NCBI GenBank assembly: GCA_963834135.1
Contig: CAWIAN010000008.1
Span: forward strand, 186,001 to 250,000
Direction: 5' to 3'
DNA: 64,000 bases
Source: Bog-257 sp963834135
GTDB lineage: Bacteria > Acidobacteriota > Terriglobia > Terriglobales > Acidobacteriaceae
Within the stretch, counting starts at the first letter, position 1. Each line of letters begins with the position of its first letter. The notes beneath the pieces are model-generated. The model saw nothing but the letters and a program-made list of their open reading frames with translations. It was not told where the DNA came from and made no database searches. Shown here in pieces: positions 24,275-33,967 of this stretch. The translations under genes were made by a program, and so were the position numbers.

Positions 24275-24737
24275 AGTGGGCGACAAGTGGCGCGTGAGCC
24301 GCAAATTCAAAAGAGCGAGTCACGGTATTACTACTCAAGAGTTAACGACGACATAGCATGATGGATCGACTCGCCCCGTTGCTACATGCTGCTTGGGTTT
24401 CATGATAATGCTGGAAGCAGTTCCAAAATCTGCGCAGAAACACTACTTAACATATCTTTACGCAGCGAGTTACGAATCTTCGGTCCACTGGTTACCTGGT
24501 AGCGTGAAATCTGGCTTTAACCGATCTTTCACACTTCAGAAAACCTTCTGCGGGGATAGATGAAATTCGGCGGCGGTGCGACTCATCGCCGATGCGAAGG
24601 CATCTGTCGACGCTGCGATAAACTGCCAAAATCCGCTAGTTTAGCGGCGACGCAAAAATGAAAATTACGATAAGCTGGCTGCCCGAAGGTTGAGCGATGA
24701 CAGCTTCCACTACCATGGCACGAGGAGAAAAAAAGTC
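24275..24737. other. Divergent regulatory region between sigma-54 activator and glucoamylase genes
   Basis: 463 bases without a gene. A small palindrome, CCGCTAGTTTAGCGG, lies at 24633-24647. I see neither a -24/-12 element nor GTTGCAAC sites here. Confidence 0.5.
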
Positions 24738-27182
24738 TTGAGCGGAAAAAATCCAGCACCGGGTGGACCGGGCATCGAACCACGTTGGACAGGTGGCGCG
24801 AAAGACGCCGTAGGAACTGCCTACTCTGTGTCGAGCCGTCTCTGGTACACGCTGGCCAACGGCATCAACACCGAAGTCTATTACCCCACCATCGACACGC
24901 CGCAGATCCGCGACATTCAATACATGGTGAGCGATGGCGAGACCTTCTTCCACGACGAGCGCCGCAACACCGTAAGCACCATCGAGGCCATCGATCCCGA
25001 TGCCCTGGGTTTCAAGATCACGAACAAAGATCCTCAGGGCCGTTACGTCATCGAGAAACAGATCATTGGCGACCCGCACTTGAACTGCCTGCTGGTGCGC
25101 ACTAAGTTCACCGTGGCGCCGCAGTGGGAAGGCCTGCTGCACTTGTATGTCATCTGCGCCCCTCATCTGAACATTGGCGGATGGCACAACAACGGAGAAG
25201 CGGTCGAGAAGAAGGGGCGTCGCTTTTTGACGGCTTACCGCGACAACGTTCACATGGTGTTGGCGGCCAGTTGCGGGTTCGTGAAACTGTCTTGCGGCTA
25301 CGTGGGCGCCAGCGACGGCTGGACCGACCTGGCCCATAACTTCAAGATGGATTGGCAGTACGACACGGCCACCGACGGGAACATCGCCCTTACCGGCGAA
25401 ATCGATCTGTCTCGCGGGCACGAATTCACGCTGGGCGTGGCCTTTGGCCGGACATTGCACGCCGCCAGGGCGACGATTTTTCAGTCGCTCTGTATTCCCT
25501 TTGACGCGAATGTAAAAAACTTTGTCGATCAGTGGCACCGCACCAGGCGGCGATCGGCCCTCGTTGACATGAACCACGACAAGGTTTCCCCGGCTTCGGC
25601 CCTTCTATTCGCCCGCAGCATCAATCTGCTGCTGGCGCATGAGGACAAGCTTTATCCCGGAGCCATGATCGCCAGCATGAGCATTCCCTGGGGCGAGGAC
25701 AAGAGCGACGACGAACTCGGCGGCTATCACCTGGTGTGGACGCGCGATATGGTGCACTGCGCCAGCGCCCTCATGGCCGCCGGCGATTCAGCGACCACTC
25801 TCCGCGCCATGATCTACCTGGCCACGGCACAGCGTGACGACGGCGGCTTCTATCAGAACTTCTGGATCGACGGAGACCCTTACTGGACGGGCATCCAGCT
25901 GGACGAAGTGTCGTTTCCTATCATCGGCTGCTGGCGCTTGTGGAAGGACAAGGCTCTGGGCGAGTTCGATCCCTACTACACGGTCTTCCGCGCCTGCGGC
26001 TACCTGATACGCGAAGGACCAGCCACGGCTGAGGAGCGCTGGGAGGAAGCCGGCGGTTACTCGCCATCCACGCTGGCTACCAATATTGCGGCGCTCATCT
26101 GCGCCGCCGAGATGATCGAGGCACGCGGCGATAAACATACGGCCGACTTCGTGCGCACCTATGCAGATTTTCTGGAGTCGCACGTTGAGCAGTGGACGGT
26201 GACGAACGAGGGCACACTGGTCCCGGGAATCACGAAGCATTATGTGCGCATCAATCCTGCATCGAGTTACGGTGGCTCGCGCGGCGATGAAGATCCCGAT
26301 ACCGGCGAACTGGGCTTGGCGAACCAGAAGCCCGGAGATCGGTATCTGTATCCGGCAAACCAGATCATCGATGCCGGATTTCTGGAGCTGGTGCGCTTCG
26401 GTATTCGCAAGCCGGGCGATCCGCTGATCGAAGACTCGCTGAAAGTCGTCGACGCTCTGCTGAAGGTCGAGACGCCGTATGGCCCGTGCTGGAAGCGCTA
26501 TAACCACGACGGCTACGGCCAGCGAGCCGACGGAACATCGTTCAAGGGCTGGGGCGTTGGTCACGCCTGGCCGCTGCTGATGCTGGAACGCGCGACCTAT
26601 GAACTGGCTTGCGGCCGCGATATCGACGTGTACCTGCGCGCGGCCGAGAGCTTCTCTACCGGCGTCGGCTTGTTTCCAGAGCAGATCTGGGACGCGGCTG
26701 ACATTCCGGCAGAGCACATGTTCTTTGGAAAGGCCACGGGAGCAGCAATTCCGCTGATGTGGGCGCATGCCGAGTATGTAAAATTGCTGCGCTCGGTTGT
26801 GGACAACAGGATTTTCGACTGCATCGGCCCGGTACAGGAGCGCTATTGCAACGATAAACCGCGTCCGGTAATCGAAGTATGGAAGATGAACCGTCAGGTG
26901 CGCTCGGTTCCGGCAGGAGGTCTGCTTCGCATTCAGGCGTCGTCGCCATTTGTGCTGCACTGGAGTGACGACGAGTGGAACACGGCGAAGGACAAAGCGT
27001 CGACGATGACGGCGCTGGGCATCGAATATGTGGACATCCAGGTGGAGGCGTCGCAGAAGGCGCCGCTGCGCTTCACGTTTAACTGGCCAGTCGACAATCA
27101 GTGGCAAGGCTCTGATTTCACGGTGCAGGTGGAGCACAAGGCGGAAGCATTGAAGCAGTCGGCGACGGGCTCGTCGGCCTGA
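24738..27182 (+). CDS. GH15 glucoamylase / glucodextranase-type alpha-glucan hydrolase
   Basis: 814 residues from a TTG preceded by GAGGAG; the product then begins with the conserved SGKNPAPGGPGIEPRW, favouring this over an in-frame TTG at 24690. An N-terminal beta-sandwich (about 1-270) leads to an (alpha/alpha)6 barrel. Markers are GGYHLVWTRDMVH, ERWEEAGGYSPSTLA with the likely general acid Glu, the GWGVGHAWPLLMLER block, and GLFPEQIWDAA with the likely general base Glu. It releases glucose from alpha-glucan ends. No signal peptide is seen, so it probably acts in the cytoplasm on storage glucan, feeding the pentose phosphate enzymes nearby. Confidence 0.92.
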   Translation: MSGKNPAPGGPGIEPRWTGGAKDAVGTAYSVSSRLWYTLANGINTEVYYPTIDTPQIRDIQYMVSDGETFFHDERRNTVSTIEAIDPDALGFKITNKDPQGRYVIEKQIIGDPHLNCLLVRTKFTVAPQWEGLLHLYVICAPHLNIGGWHNNGEAVEKKGRRFLTAYRDNVHMVLAASCGFVKLSCGYVGASDGWTDLAHNFKMDWQYDTATDGNIALTGEIDLSRGHEFTLGVAFGRTLHAARATIFQSLCIPFDANVKNFVDQWHRTRRRSALVDMNHDKVSPASALLFARSINLLLAHEDKLYPGAMIASMSIPWGEDKSDDELGGYHLVWTRDMVHCASALMAAGDSATTLRAMIYLATAQRDDGGFYQNFWIDGDPYWTGIQLDEVSFPIIGCWRLWKDKALGEFDPYYTVFRACGYLIREGPATAEERWEEAGGYSPSTLATNIAALICAAEMIEARGDKHTADFVRTYADFLESHVEQWTVTNEGTLVPGITKHYVRINPASSYGGSRGDEDPDTGELGLANQKPGDRYLYPANQIIDAGFLELVRFGIRKPGDPLIEDSLKVVDALLKVETPYGPCWKRYNHDGYGQRADGTSFKGWGVGHAWPLLMLERATYELACGRDIDVYLRAAESFSTGVGLFPEQIWDAADIPAEHMFFGKATGAAIPLMWAHAEYVKLLRSVVDNRIFDCIGPVQERYCNDKPRPVIEVWKMNRQVRSVPAGGLLRIQASSPFVLHWSDDEWNTAKDKASTMTALGIEYVDIQVEASQKAPLRFTFNWPVDNQWQGSDFTVQVEHKAEALKQSATGSSA

Positions 27183-27218
27183 AGGCCGCCTCGTCCGGAC
27201 CATAACAGAGATTCATGC

Positions 27219-27238
27219 GGCACGGCTTAAGCCGTGCC
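27219..27238. repeat. Perfect 20-base palindrome between glucoamylase and transketolase genes
   Basis: The half-site GGCACGGCTT is followed immediately by its complement AAGCCGTGCC. It has no T-run and may be a REP-like or mRNA-processing hairpin within an operon. Confidence 0.55.
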
Positions 27239-27270
27239 CCTTCAAATGCGACAAGAAAGGTGGCACACGG

Positions 27271-29355
27271 GTGAGTAGTCAGGTAGAAGTTAAGCCGCGC
27301 GAAGAAAAACATCCCTCGGCGGGCGGCTCGAAGAACCAATCAACCGACCAGAAGAAACTCGAACAACTTTGCATTAATACCATTCGCACGTTGGCCATGG
27401 ACGCCGTCCAGAAGGCCAACAGCGGACATCCCGGAACACCGATGGCGCTGGCGCCGCTAGCCTTCGTGCTGTGGGACCGCTACCTGAGATTCAATCCGCA
27501 CAATCCGCAGTGGCCGGGCCGCGATCGCTTCATCCTCTCGAACGGCCACGCCTCGATGCTGCAGTACGCCATGCTGTACCTCACCGGCTTCGACCTTTCG
27601 CTCGATGACATCAAGCAGTTCCGCCAGTGGGGTTCGAAGACGCCCGGCCATCCTGAGTACGGGTTGACCCCGGGTATCGAGACCACGACCGGACCTCTGG
27701 GGCAGGGCGTTGCGAACTCAGTTGGTTTCGCCATGGCGCAGCGCTGGCTGACCGCCAAGTTCAGCAAGAACGGCAGCAATCCATTCGACTATCGCATCTA
27801 CGCCTTCTGCGGGGACGGCGATCTGATGGAAGGCGTCAGCAATGAAGCGGCGTCGGTCGCGGGACACCTCGGGCTATCGAACCTGATCTGGTTCTACGAC
27901 AACAACCACATCACGATTGAGGGCAGCACCTCGCTGGCGTTCAGCGATGACGTGGCCACGCGATTCCGCGGCTGGCACTGGAACGTGCTGAACATCGCCG
28001 ACGTGAACGACCTGGAGTTGGTCGACGTAGCCATCCGGGCGGCGCAACGCGAGGTCGCGCGTCCCACGCTGGTGATTGTCGACACGCACATTGGCTGGGG
28101 TTCGCCCAACCGGCAGGACACCAAGGAAGCGCACGGCGAGGCGTTGGGCGCGGATGAGGTCAAGCTGACGAAAGAGGCTTACGGCTGGCCCGCGGATGCG
28201 CAGTTCCTGGTTCCCGACGAGGCGAAGCAGTACATGGGCAAGGCCATCGAACGCGGCGCGAAGTGGGAGAACGAGTGGAACGACAAATACAAATCGTGGT
28301 CGAAGGAAAATTCTGAGCTGGCGAAGATGTGGCAGCAGATGTTCGATCGCGAGCTGCCGCAGGGTTGGGACAAGGACATTCCGACGTTCCCGGCGGATGC
28401 GAAGGGACTGGCGACGCGCGAGTCGAACTCGAAGGTGCTGAACGCAGTCGCGAAGAACGTGCCCTACCTGATGGGTGGCGCGGCCGATCTGTATCCCTCG
28501 ACCAAAACGTTGATCAACGGTGAAGGTAATTTCGAGAAGAACGATTACGGGGCGCGCAACTTCCACTTCGGAATTCGCGAGCACGCCATGGGGTCGATCC
28601 TGAATGGCATGTCGCTATCGGGGCTGCGTCCGTACGGAGCGACGTTTCTGATCTTCACCGACTACATGCGCCCGCCCATTCGCCTGGCGGCGTTGATGGA
28701 TATTCCGCCGATTTTCATCTACACGCACGATTCGGTTGGATTGGGGGAAGATGGACCGACGCATCAGCCCATCGAGCAACTAATGTCGTTGCGCGCGATA
28801 CCGCGGCTGCTGGTTTTCCGTCCGGCGGACGCCAACGAAGTTGCCGAGACCTGGCGCGTGATCATGCCTCTCAAGAAACAGCCGGTGCTGCTGGCGCTGA
28901 CTCGCCAGGGAGTGCCGACCTTCGATCGGAAGAAGTATGCGTCGGCGGCGGGCGTCGCCCAGGGGGCGTACATCATGGCCGACTCGGGCGGAACCCCAGA
29001 CGTGATTCTCATCGGCACCGGATCGGAAGTGCAGCTGTGCGTGGACGCGTACGAGAAGCTGACAGCCGACGGCGTGAAGGCGCGCGTGGTATCGATGCCG
29101 TGCTGGAAGCTCTTCGAGCAGCAGTCGGCGGAGTACAAGCTGAAAGTGCTGCCGCCGGAGGTCAGAGCGCGTGTCGCCGTCGAAGCGGGCACGACCTTCG
29201 GATGGAAGGAGTATGTCGGCTCGGACGGGCTGGTCGTAGGGCACGCGGATTTCGGCGCGTCGGCTCCGATCAAGGACCTGATGAAGCATTTCGGGTTCAC
29301 GGTGGACAACGTCGTCGCCAAGGCGAAGGAGTCGATGAAGAAGGCGAAGAGCTAG
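27271..29355 (+). CDS. tkt: Transketolase
   Basis: 694 residues, a full-length transketolase starting with GTG. It moves two-carbon ketol units between pentose and hexose phosphates using thiamine diphosphate. Seen in order are SGHPGTPMALAP, GPLGQGVANSVGFAMAQ, the TPP/Mg motif GDGDLMEG ending at DNNHITIEG, the pyrimidine-domain block GIREHAMGSILNGM, and THDSVGLGEDGPTHQP with the substrate His. It is 88 bases after the glucoamylase gene and probably co-transcribed. It completes the non-oxidative pentose phosphate branch with tal at 2707. Confidence 0.97.
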   Translation: MSSQVEVKPREEKHPSAGGSKNQSTDQKKLEQLCINTIRTLAMDAVQKANSGHPGTPMALAPLAFVLWDRYLRFNPHNPQWPGRDRFILSNGHASMLQYAMLYLTGFDLSLDDIKQFRQWGSKTPGHPEYGLTPGIETTTGPLGQGVANSVGFAMAQRWLTAKFSKNGSNPFDYRIYAFCGDGDLMEGVSNEAASVAGHLGLSNLIWFYDNNHITIEGSTSLAFSDDVATRFRGWHWNVLNIADVNDLELVDVAIRAAQREVARPTLVIVDTHIGWGSPNRQDTKEAHGEALGADEVKLTKEAYGWPADAQFLVPDEAKQYMGKAIERGAKWENEWNDKYKSWSKENSELAKMWQQMFDRELPQGWDKDIPTFPADAKGLATRESNSKVLNAVAKNVPYLMGGAADLYPSTKTLINGEGNFEKNDYGARNFHFGIREHAMGSILNGMSLSGLRPYGATFLIFTDYMRPPIRLAALMDIPPIFIYTHDSVGLGEDGPTHQPIEQLMSLRAIPRLLVFRPADANEVAETWRVIMPLKKQPVLLALTRQGVPTFDRKKYASAAGVAQGAYIMADSGGTPDVILIGTGSEVQLCVDAYEKLTADGVKARVVSMPCWKLFEQQSAEYKLKVLPPEVRARVAVEAGTTFGWKEYVGSDGLVVGHADFGASAPIKDLMKHFGFTVDNVVAKAKESMKKAKS

Positions 29356-29421
29356 TTCACCACGGAGGCACAGAGGCACAGAGGAAGACGCGAGAATCAA
29401 GGCTTCGTGTCTCCGTAGTGA
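29356..29421. repeat. Intergenic palindromic repeat, family B (diverged)
   Basis: Left arm TTCACCACGGAGGCACAGAG and right arm GTGTCTCCGTAGTGA, the same element as 3794-3873 and 10252-10324 with more mismatches. Confidence 0.65.
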
Positions 29422-29439
29422 CGCCGCACCAACGTCTGC

Positions 29440-29533
29440 CGTCCCTACGGGACTCAGTCCGCTTTAGCCGAGCTACCCAGGACTGCGCTGCGCTCCGTCC
29501 TGGGCTAGATTATCGGCGCGCCTCTGGCGCTGG
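29440..29533. repeat. Intergenic repeat, family E (third, diverged copy)
   Basis: Contains CGTCCCTACGGGACT, then CTACCCAGGACTGCGCTGCG and CGTCCTGGGCT, then GGCGCGCCTCTGGCGC. The order is the same as in the right flank of the orphan gene (12798-12889). Confidence 0.65.
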
Positions 29534-29596
29534 GGGCAGGTCCAGGATAGGCAATTTCAAGAATTCTCATTACGACGGGGAATTCGGGCCAACAGC

Positions 29597-29621
29597 AAAG
29601 GCCGCTCGCGAGCGGCCTTTT
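29597..29621. terminator. Bidirectional rho-independent terminator
   Basis: The half-site AAAGGCCGCTCG is directly followed by its complement CGAGCGGCCTTTT. It lies between the tkt end and the end of the convergent secreted-protein gene, and has A-run and T-run on the two sides. Confidence 0.85.
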
Positions 29622-29660
29622 GCCTTGCCGGTTCGAATTGCATTGCCGGTTAGCAACGTT

Positions 29661-30395
29661 CTACCAGACCGTTAGCTTTACCTGATCGAACCACTCGCTG
29701 TAGCCGTGCCCGCTGGCGTTTACATCGAGCTGATACTGCACGCCGATGTTGTCGCCCCAGTTCAGGTCCTTCGCGGTGTAGGTCGCGTTCACGAAGTGCG
29801 CGACGCCATCGACTACCAGCGTGGCGTAGTGGTAAGTGTGATTGGTGTGGTTCGTGGTGACGTACCACTGAATATGATGCCAGGTTCCTGCGGGGAAGCC
29901 GTGACAGGCGATCGTGGTATGGATCCAGTGTCCGTTGAGTTCGTCCCAGACATCCCACACACCGGCGGCGATATTGCACTGGCTGCCGATCATGTAGTTG
30001 TATCCGCCGACGAACTGGAACGAGTCATACTCGAGTGACTGCGCGCCGGCAGCGGCGTTGCTGTCGAGCTGGACGTAGAAATCCCAAAGCAAGTTGGTCG
30101 CAGTGTCGTGTGCGCCCAGCTTGTTCCACCACAGGGCGTTGTTCCACACGCCGGAGTTGTAGACCTCGGTGGAGGAACCGGAAAGGGATGGAGTGGTCTG
30201 GTTCTGAGCCATCCAGTAGGTTCCGCCGCCGTCGCCGCCGGCGCAGCTCGGCGTATCGCACGAGTTCCATCCGGACATTTGCTCGATCTGGCTGAACACG
30301 GTTGCGCTGGGGGGCGGGATGGGCAATCCGTTAGAGGCTTGTGCCGATGCAAGGGACGCAGTCAGGCACAGGGCAAACAGCAGGGCAAGTTTCAT
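29661..30395 (-). CDS. Secreted protein, concanavalin/lectin-like fold suspected, function unknown
   Basis: 244 residues from the ATG at 30395, with a signal peptide (MKLALLFALCLTASLASA). The mature part is rich in Trp, Tyr and Asn and alternates beta-strand-like segments (LLWDFYVQLDS, GTWHHIQWYVTT, YHYATLVVDGVAHFV, YSEWFDQVKLTVW), a pattern common to jelly-roll lectins and laminarinase-type sandwiches. Four Cys at the N-terminal and middle region could form disulfides. I do not recognise a named family. Likely periplasmic or extracellular. Confidence 0.7.
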   Translation of the reverse strand: MKLALLFALCLTASLASAQASNGLPIPPPSATVFSQIEQMSGWNSCDTPSCAGGDGGGTYWMAQNQTTPSLSGSSTEVYNSGVWNNALWWNKLGAHDTATNLLWDFYVQLDSNAAAGAQSLEYDSFQFVGGYNYMIGSQCNIAAGVWDVWDELNGHWIHTTIACHGFPAGTWHHIQWYVTTNHTNHTYHYATLVVDGVAHFVNATYTAKDLNWGDNIGVQYQLDVNASGHGYSEWFDQVKLTVW

Positions 30396-30722
30396 CAAAC
30401 TCTCGGGAGCGGGAGTTCCGCAGGTCGCAGCTTGCGCAGTGTTGTTCGCGACGCCTTAACTATCAGCCGTTGAACAGGTACTCACAATAAGAACAATGCC
30501 CTAGGGGCGCAGCCTTAAATGCCATAGATAACGGTCAGGTGTAATCAAGTGTTTAGGTGTGCCGCTCATGGCTGAAGTTAGAAGCAACGCTAGCGGCCGG
30601 TTGTGATATCGTTGGCCCACCAATCATCAGAATGAAGCTGGTAACGGTCATGCGCGGATGTCTGCGCGGGGCCACTTGCTTGAGGAACGCAAAAAAGTTC
30701 CTCCTGAGGAAAGCCATTCATC
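30396..30722. other. Divergent gene-free stretch
   Basis: 327 bases between two secreted-protein genes. No gene or repeat family is seen. Just before the downstream ATG the sequence TTCCTCCTGAGGAA forms a short hairpin that includes the likely ribosome-binding GAGG. Confidence 0.5.
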
Positions 30723-33008
30723 ATGCAGATCGACAAAAAAGCGTGTGGACGTCTTAGGTTCGTGCGGCGAGCCATCATTACCTTGTGCGTCGTGTGCCTG
30801 GCGTCAGGGCTGGCGTTGGCCCAGGACCAGCAATGGCCGCGGCAGCTTACCCGGCCCGGCGGCAAGCTTGTTCTCTACCAGCCACAGGTCGACGATTGGA
30901 AGAATTTTCAGCTGGTCGACGCGCGCATGGCGTTCACGCTCACGCCCGTCGGCGGTGCGAGCCATGTAGGCGTGGTGGTGGTCGAAATGAAGTCCGTCGT
31001 CGACATGGACGATCACACTGTCGTTCTCAGCGATCCCAAGGTCATGAGCATTTCCTTTCCATCGCTCGATGCCGCGACTACGGCGCAGATGGATACGCTG
31101 ATGAAGACGTTCCTCAATCCGTCGGCCACGATGACCATTTCGCTCGAGCGGTTAGTGGCCAGCGTCAAGAAGACCAAGGCGCCTCCAGTGACGTCGGTAA
31201 AGAATGATCCGCCGGAGATCTTCGTCAGCCTTCGTCCGGCAATCCTGCTGCTGGTGAACGGACCGGCGACGATGGCGCCCATTGCGCAGTCGAGTTTGCA
31301 GTTCGTCGTCAACGCCAACTGGCCGCTCTTCTTCGAGCAGGCAAGTTCCAACTACTATCTGTTCGACGGCAAGGGATGGCAGACATCCAAAGCCCTGCAA
31401 GGGCCGTGGAATGCTGCCAGTCAGCTGCCTAAAGACATGTCGAAGGTTCCGCAGAACGCGAACTTTGCGGACCTGAAAAGCTTTATCCCGCCGCCGGCAG
31501 GAAGCGCCGCAACCGCGCCGATGGTCTATTACAGCGCCAACCCGGCCGAGATCATCGTCTTCAAGGGACGGCCCGAGTGGGCCGCGATTCCGGGAACGCA
31601 GCTGTCGTACGGGTCGAACACCGACAGCCCCGTATTTAAGTACGCACCGACGGGAGCGTTCTACTTCCTGACTTCGGGACGCTGGTTTACTTCGACCACG
31701 CCGCTGCGCGGACCCTGGACGTTCGCCACTTATAGCCTGCCTCCCGACTTCGCGAAAATTCCGCAGAACAGTCCTGCCGGAGCCGTGCTGGCTTCCGTGC
31801 CCGGAACGCCGGAAGCAGAAGACGCGGTGCTGATTGCGCAGGTTCCGACCACGGTGACGGTGAATCCGGCGGAAGCCGCCAAGGAAGTGCAGGTGTCGTA
31901 CGTGGGAGCGCCGCAGTTCGTGCCGATCACGGGTACGACCATGCTGTATGCGACGAACACTCCGAACAAGGTAATCCAGGTTGGGTCGCAGTATTACCTG
32001 TGCTATCAGGGCGTGTGGTTTCTCTCGTCGACACCGTCTGGACCGTGGGTGGTAGCGCAGACCGTGCCGCAGGTGATCTACACCATCCCACCGAGCTCGC
32101 CTGTGTACAACGTCACCTACGTTACTCAGGTGTATTCGTCGGGCACGGTGCAGGCGAGTTATACCGCGGGATACATGGGCGCATTCATCATGGGAGCGAC
32201 GGTGGGTGCGATCGTGTGCAGTGGAACGGGATATTACTATCCACCGTACGTTTACCACGGGTATTACTATCCTTACGCTGCGACCTACGGTTATCACACC
32301 TACAACCCCTACACGGGCGCTTATGGCTATGGAGGCGCGGCCTATGGACCCTATGGCAGCGCTCACTGGGGAACGTCGTATAACCCGAACACGGGAACCT
32401 ATGCTCGCGGCGCAAGCGCTTCGAATGCGTATGGATATCGTGCTGCCGGACAGGCCTACAACCCCTACACCGGAGCGTACGGAGCGACTCGCCAGGGCGG
32501 CAATGCCTACGGATCGTGGGGGCAGTCGGTAGTCAGCAAGAACGGCAACACGGCTTACACCCAGCATGCATCGAATGCGTATGGAACGGCCGGATCTGTG
32601 CAGACCTCGCAAGGTGGCAAGGCCGCGGGCGTGAGTACAGCCAACGGAAACACCGCCGCGGGGAAGACTTCGAGCGGAGACATGTACGCGGGTCACGACG
32701 GGAATGTCTACAAGAACACCGGCTCGGGCTGGCAGAAGTACGATAACGGCAGCTGGAACGACGTCAACAAGCCAACGCAGCAACAAGCCCAGCAGAAAAC
32801 CCAAAGCTACCAGCAGCAGCATCCGACGAACGGAGCAGGGAACTACTCGGGGCAGCAAAAGCCCATGGGGTCGACGAGCGACTTGAACAGCGAAGCGCAG
32901 GCTCGGCAGCGAGGCGCAAGCGAAAGCCAGCGCTACTCCCAAGGTGATCGTTCCGGATGGGGCAATCGCGGCGGCGGAGGCGGGCGCAGTTATGGCGGGC
33001 GTCGCTAA
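30723..33008 (+). CDS. Large secreted/surface protein with triple GPW repeats and a Tyr/Gly/Asn-rich tail
   Basis: 761 residues with an N-terminal signal sequence (about 1-33). Residues 150-460 hold three copies of an aromatic repeat: YYLFDGKGWQTSKALQGPW, FYFLTSGRWFTSTTPLRGPW and YYLCYQGVWFLSSTPSGPW, each followed by a proline-rich strand. After a Gly/Tyr segment that may contact membrane (MGAFIMGATVGAIVCSG), the tail carries YNPYTGAYG-type repeats and ends in Gln/Ser/Gly-rich low complexity with RGGGGGRSYGGRR. Similar proteins in acidobacterial genomes are, from memory, named carbohydrate-binding family V/XII; no function is established. Surface location is inferred. Confidence 0.75.
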   Translation: MQIDKKACGRLRFVRRAIITLCVVCLASGLALAQDQQWPRQLTRPGGKLVLYQPQVDDWKNFQLVDARMAFTLTPVGGASHVGVVVVEMKSVVDMDDHTVVLSDPKVMSISFPSLDAATTAQMDTLMKTFLNPSATMTISLERLVASVKKTKAPPVTSVKNDPPEIFVSLRPAILLLVNGPATMAPIAQSSLQFVVNANWPLFFEQASSNYYLFDGKGWQTSKALQGPWNAASQLPKDMSKVPQNANFADLKSFIPPPAGSAATAPMVYYSANPAEIIVFKGRPEWAAIPGTQLSYGSNTDSPVFKYAPTGAFYFLTSGRWFTSTTPLRGPWTFATYSLPPDFAKIPQNSPAGAVLASVPGTPEAEDAVLIAQVPTTVTVNPAEAAKEVQVSYVGAPQFVPITGTTMLYATNTPNKVIQVGSQYYLCYQGVWFLSSTPSGPWVVAQTVPQVIYTIPPSSPVYNVTYVTQVYSSGTVQASYTAGYMGAFIMGATVGAIVCSGTGYYYPPYVYHGYYYPYAATYGYHTYNPYTGAYGYGGAAYGPYGSAHWGTSYNPNTGTYARGASASNAYGYRAAGQAYNPYTGAYGATRQGGNAYGSWGQSVVSKNGNTAYTQHASNAYGTAGSVQTSQGGKAAGVSTANGNTAAGKTSSGDMYAGHDGNVYKNTGSGWQKYDNGSWNDVNKPTQQQAQQKTQSYQQQHPTNGAGNYSGQQKPMGSTSDLNSEAQARQRGASESQRYSQGDRSGWGNRGGGGGRSYGGRR

Positions 33009-33026
33009 CGGCCGCTCAACGATTCT

Positions 33027-33830
33027 TCAATCAGGTTTCTGCGCGACGAAGAGCCGGCGCAACAGTCGTCTCTCGCTCGTGAGCTGGTAAACGCACTGCA
33101 GAAAAAGTTGGACGCCCGCAAAATTTTCTTCGCCCTCGATCGAGCGCAGAGATTCTTCGCGTTTCGCGCGGGCATCATGCCAACGTTTAGCGATTGCGGC
33201 GGCCTCGGCGCTGGTGTCGGTCATGCTGACAAGGTCGAAACCGGTCTGCTGCAGCAGGCGTTCATTCTCACCCGGCGGACTGAAAACGTAGTAGCCGATC
33301 GAGCTGCGGGTGGCGATTTCAACATGCGTCACCATTCCACCGATGATAAGAGCGTCGCTGAACAGCAACCGCGCACCGGGCTTCAGCACGCGGAAGAGTT
33401 CAGCCAGCAACGCCGCGCGGCCGGAAATGTGGCACAGCACATCGTTGGAGAACACGGCATCGAAGGCCGCATCGGCGAATGGGAGTTTCTGCGAAACGTC
33501 ACAATGTTCGAAGCGCGCCTGCTTCACGTTTCGCGACTGCGCCAGTTGATTGGCCGTCGCTATCCCCGAGTGGTTGATGTCGACGCCCAGAATGTCGCAG
33601 CCGATGGTTTCTGCAAGCTGCAAGGCATAACGTCCTGATCCGCAGCCGACTTCCAGCACGTGAGAACTCGAGGTGAGCCGCAGGAGTTGAGGGATCTCGG
33701 CGGATTCTGCGCTGCTGACCCAGCTGGTCTGGCCGAGGTCCTCTCCGTAGGTCTCAAGGCGGACCTGGCGATATATCTCGTCGCTGTAGTGGCCATAAGC
33801 GTTGTTGTAGAGATCGACATGTGCGGGCAT
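33027..33830 (-). CDS. Class I SAM-dependent methyltransferase, substrate unknown
   Basis: 267 residues from the ATG at 33830; an in-frame GTG at 33863 would add eleven residues. The Rossmann-like core is clear: VLEVGCGSGRYALQLAE (motif I), ILGVDIN (motif II), FEHCDVSQKLPF, and FDAVFSNDVLCHI with LFRVLKPGARLLFSDAL. This is the ubiE/biotin-type subclass acting on small molecules. It ends 18 bases from the convergent surface-protein gene and is divergent to the GloVer gene. Confidence 0.88.
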   Translation of the reverse strand: MPAHVDLYNNAYGHYSDEIYRQVRLETYGEDLGQTSWVSSAESAEIPQLLRLTSSSHVLEVGCGSGRYALQLAETIGCDILGVDINHSGIATANQLAQSRNVKQARFEHCDVSQKLPFADAAFDAVFSNDVLCHISGRAALLAELFRVLKPGARLLFSDALIIGGMVTHVEIATRSSIGYYVFSPPGENERLLQQTGFDLVSMTDTSAEAAAIAKRWHDARAKREESLRSIEGEENFAGVQLFLQCVYQLTSERRLLRRLFVAQKPD

Positions 33831-33967
33831 GGAAAACTCAGCTCCGGATTTTTCGCGACTCACCCCAATTTAGCAAAGCGCGATATACCGATCCGCCTCC
33901 GCTGGTTGATAATGCTTGGCGTCGCTACTGGCCGGGCGACGACCAACATCTACTCAGGGGGCGCACG

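Larger units (their letters stand above)
29356..29660. other. Repeat-filled stretch between convergent genes
   Basis: 305 bases holding a family B repeat (29356-29421), a family E repeat (29440-29533) and a terminator (29597-29621). No gene is seen. Confidence 0.65.

Noticed and set aside
25788..27203. A 471-codon minus-strand frame opposite the glucoamylase gene
   Set aside because: Shadow of the GH15 gene; no domain and no ribosome-binding site.
31152..32942. A 596-codon minus-strand frame opposite the GPW-repeat protein
   Set aside because: Arg- and Val-rich low-complexity product with no domain; the plus-strand gene has a signal peptide and internal repeats.
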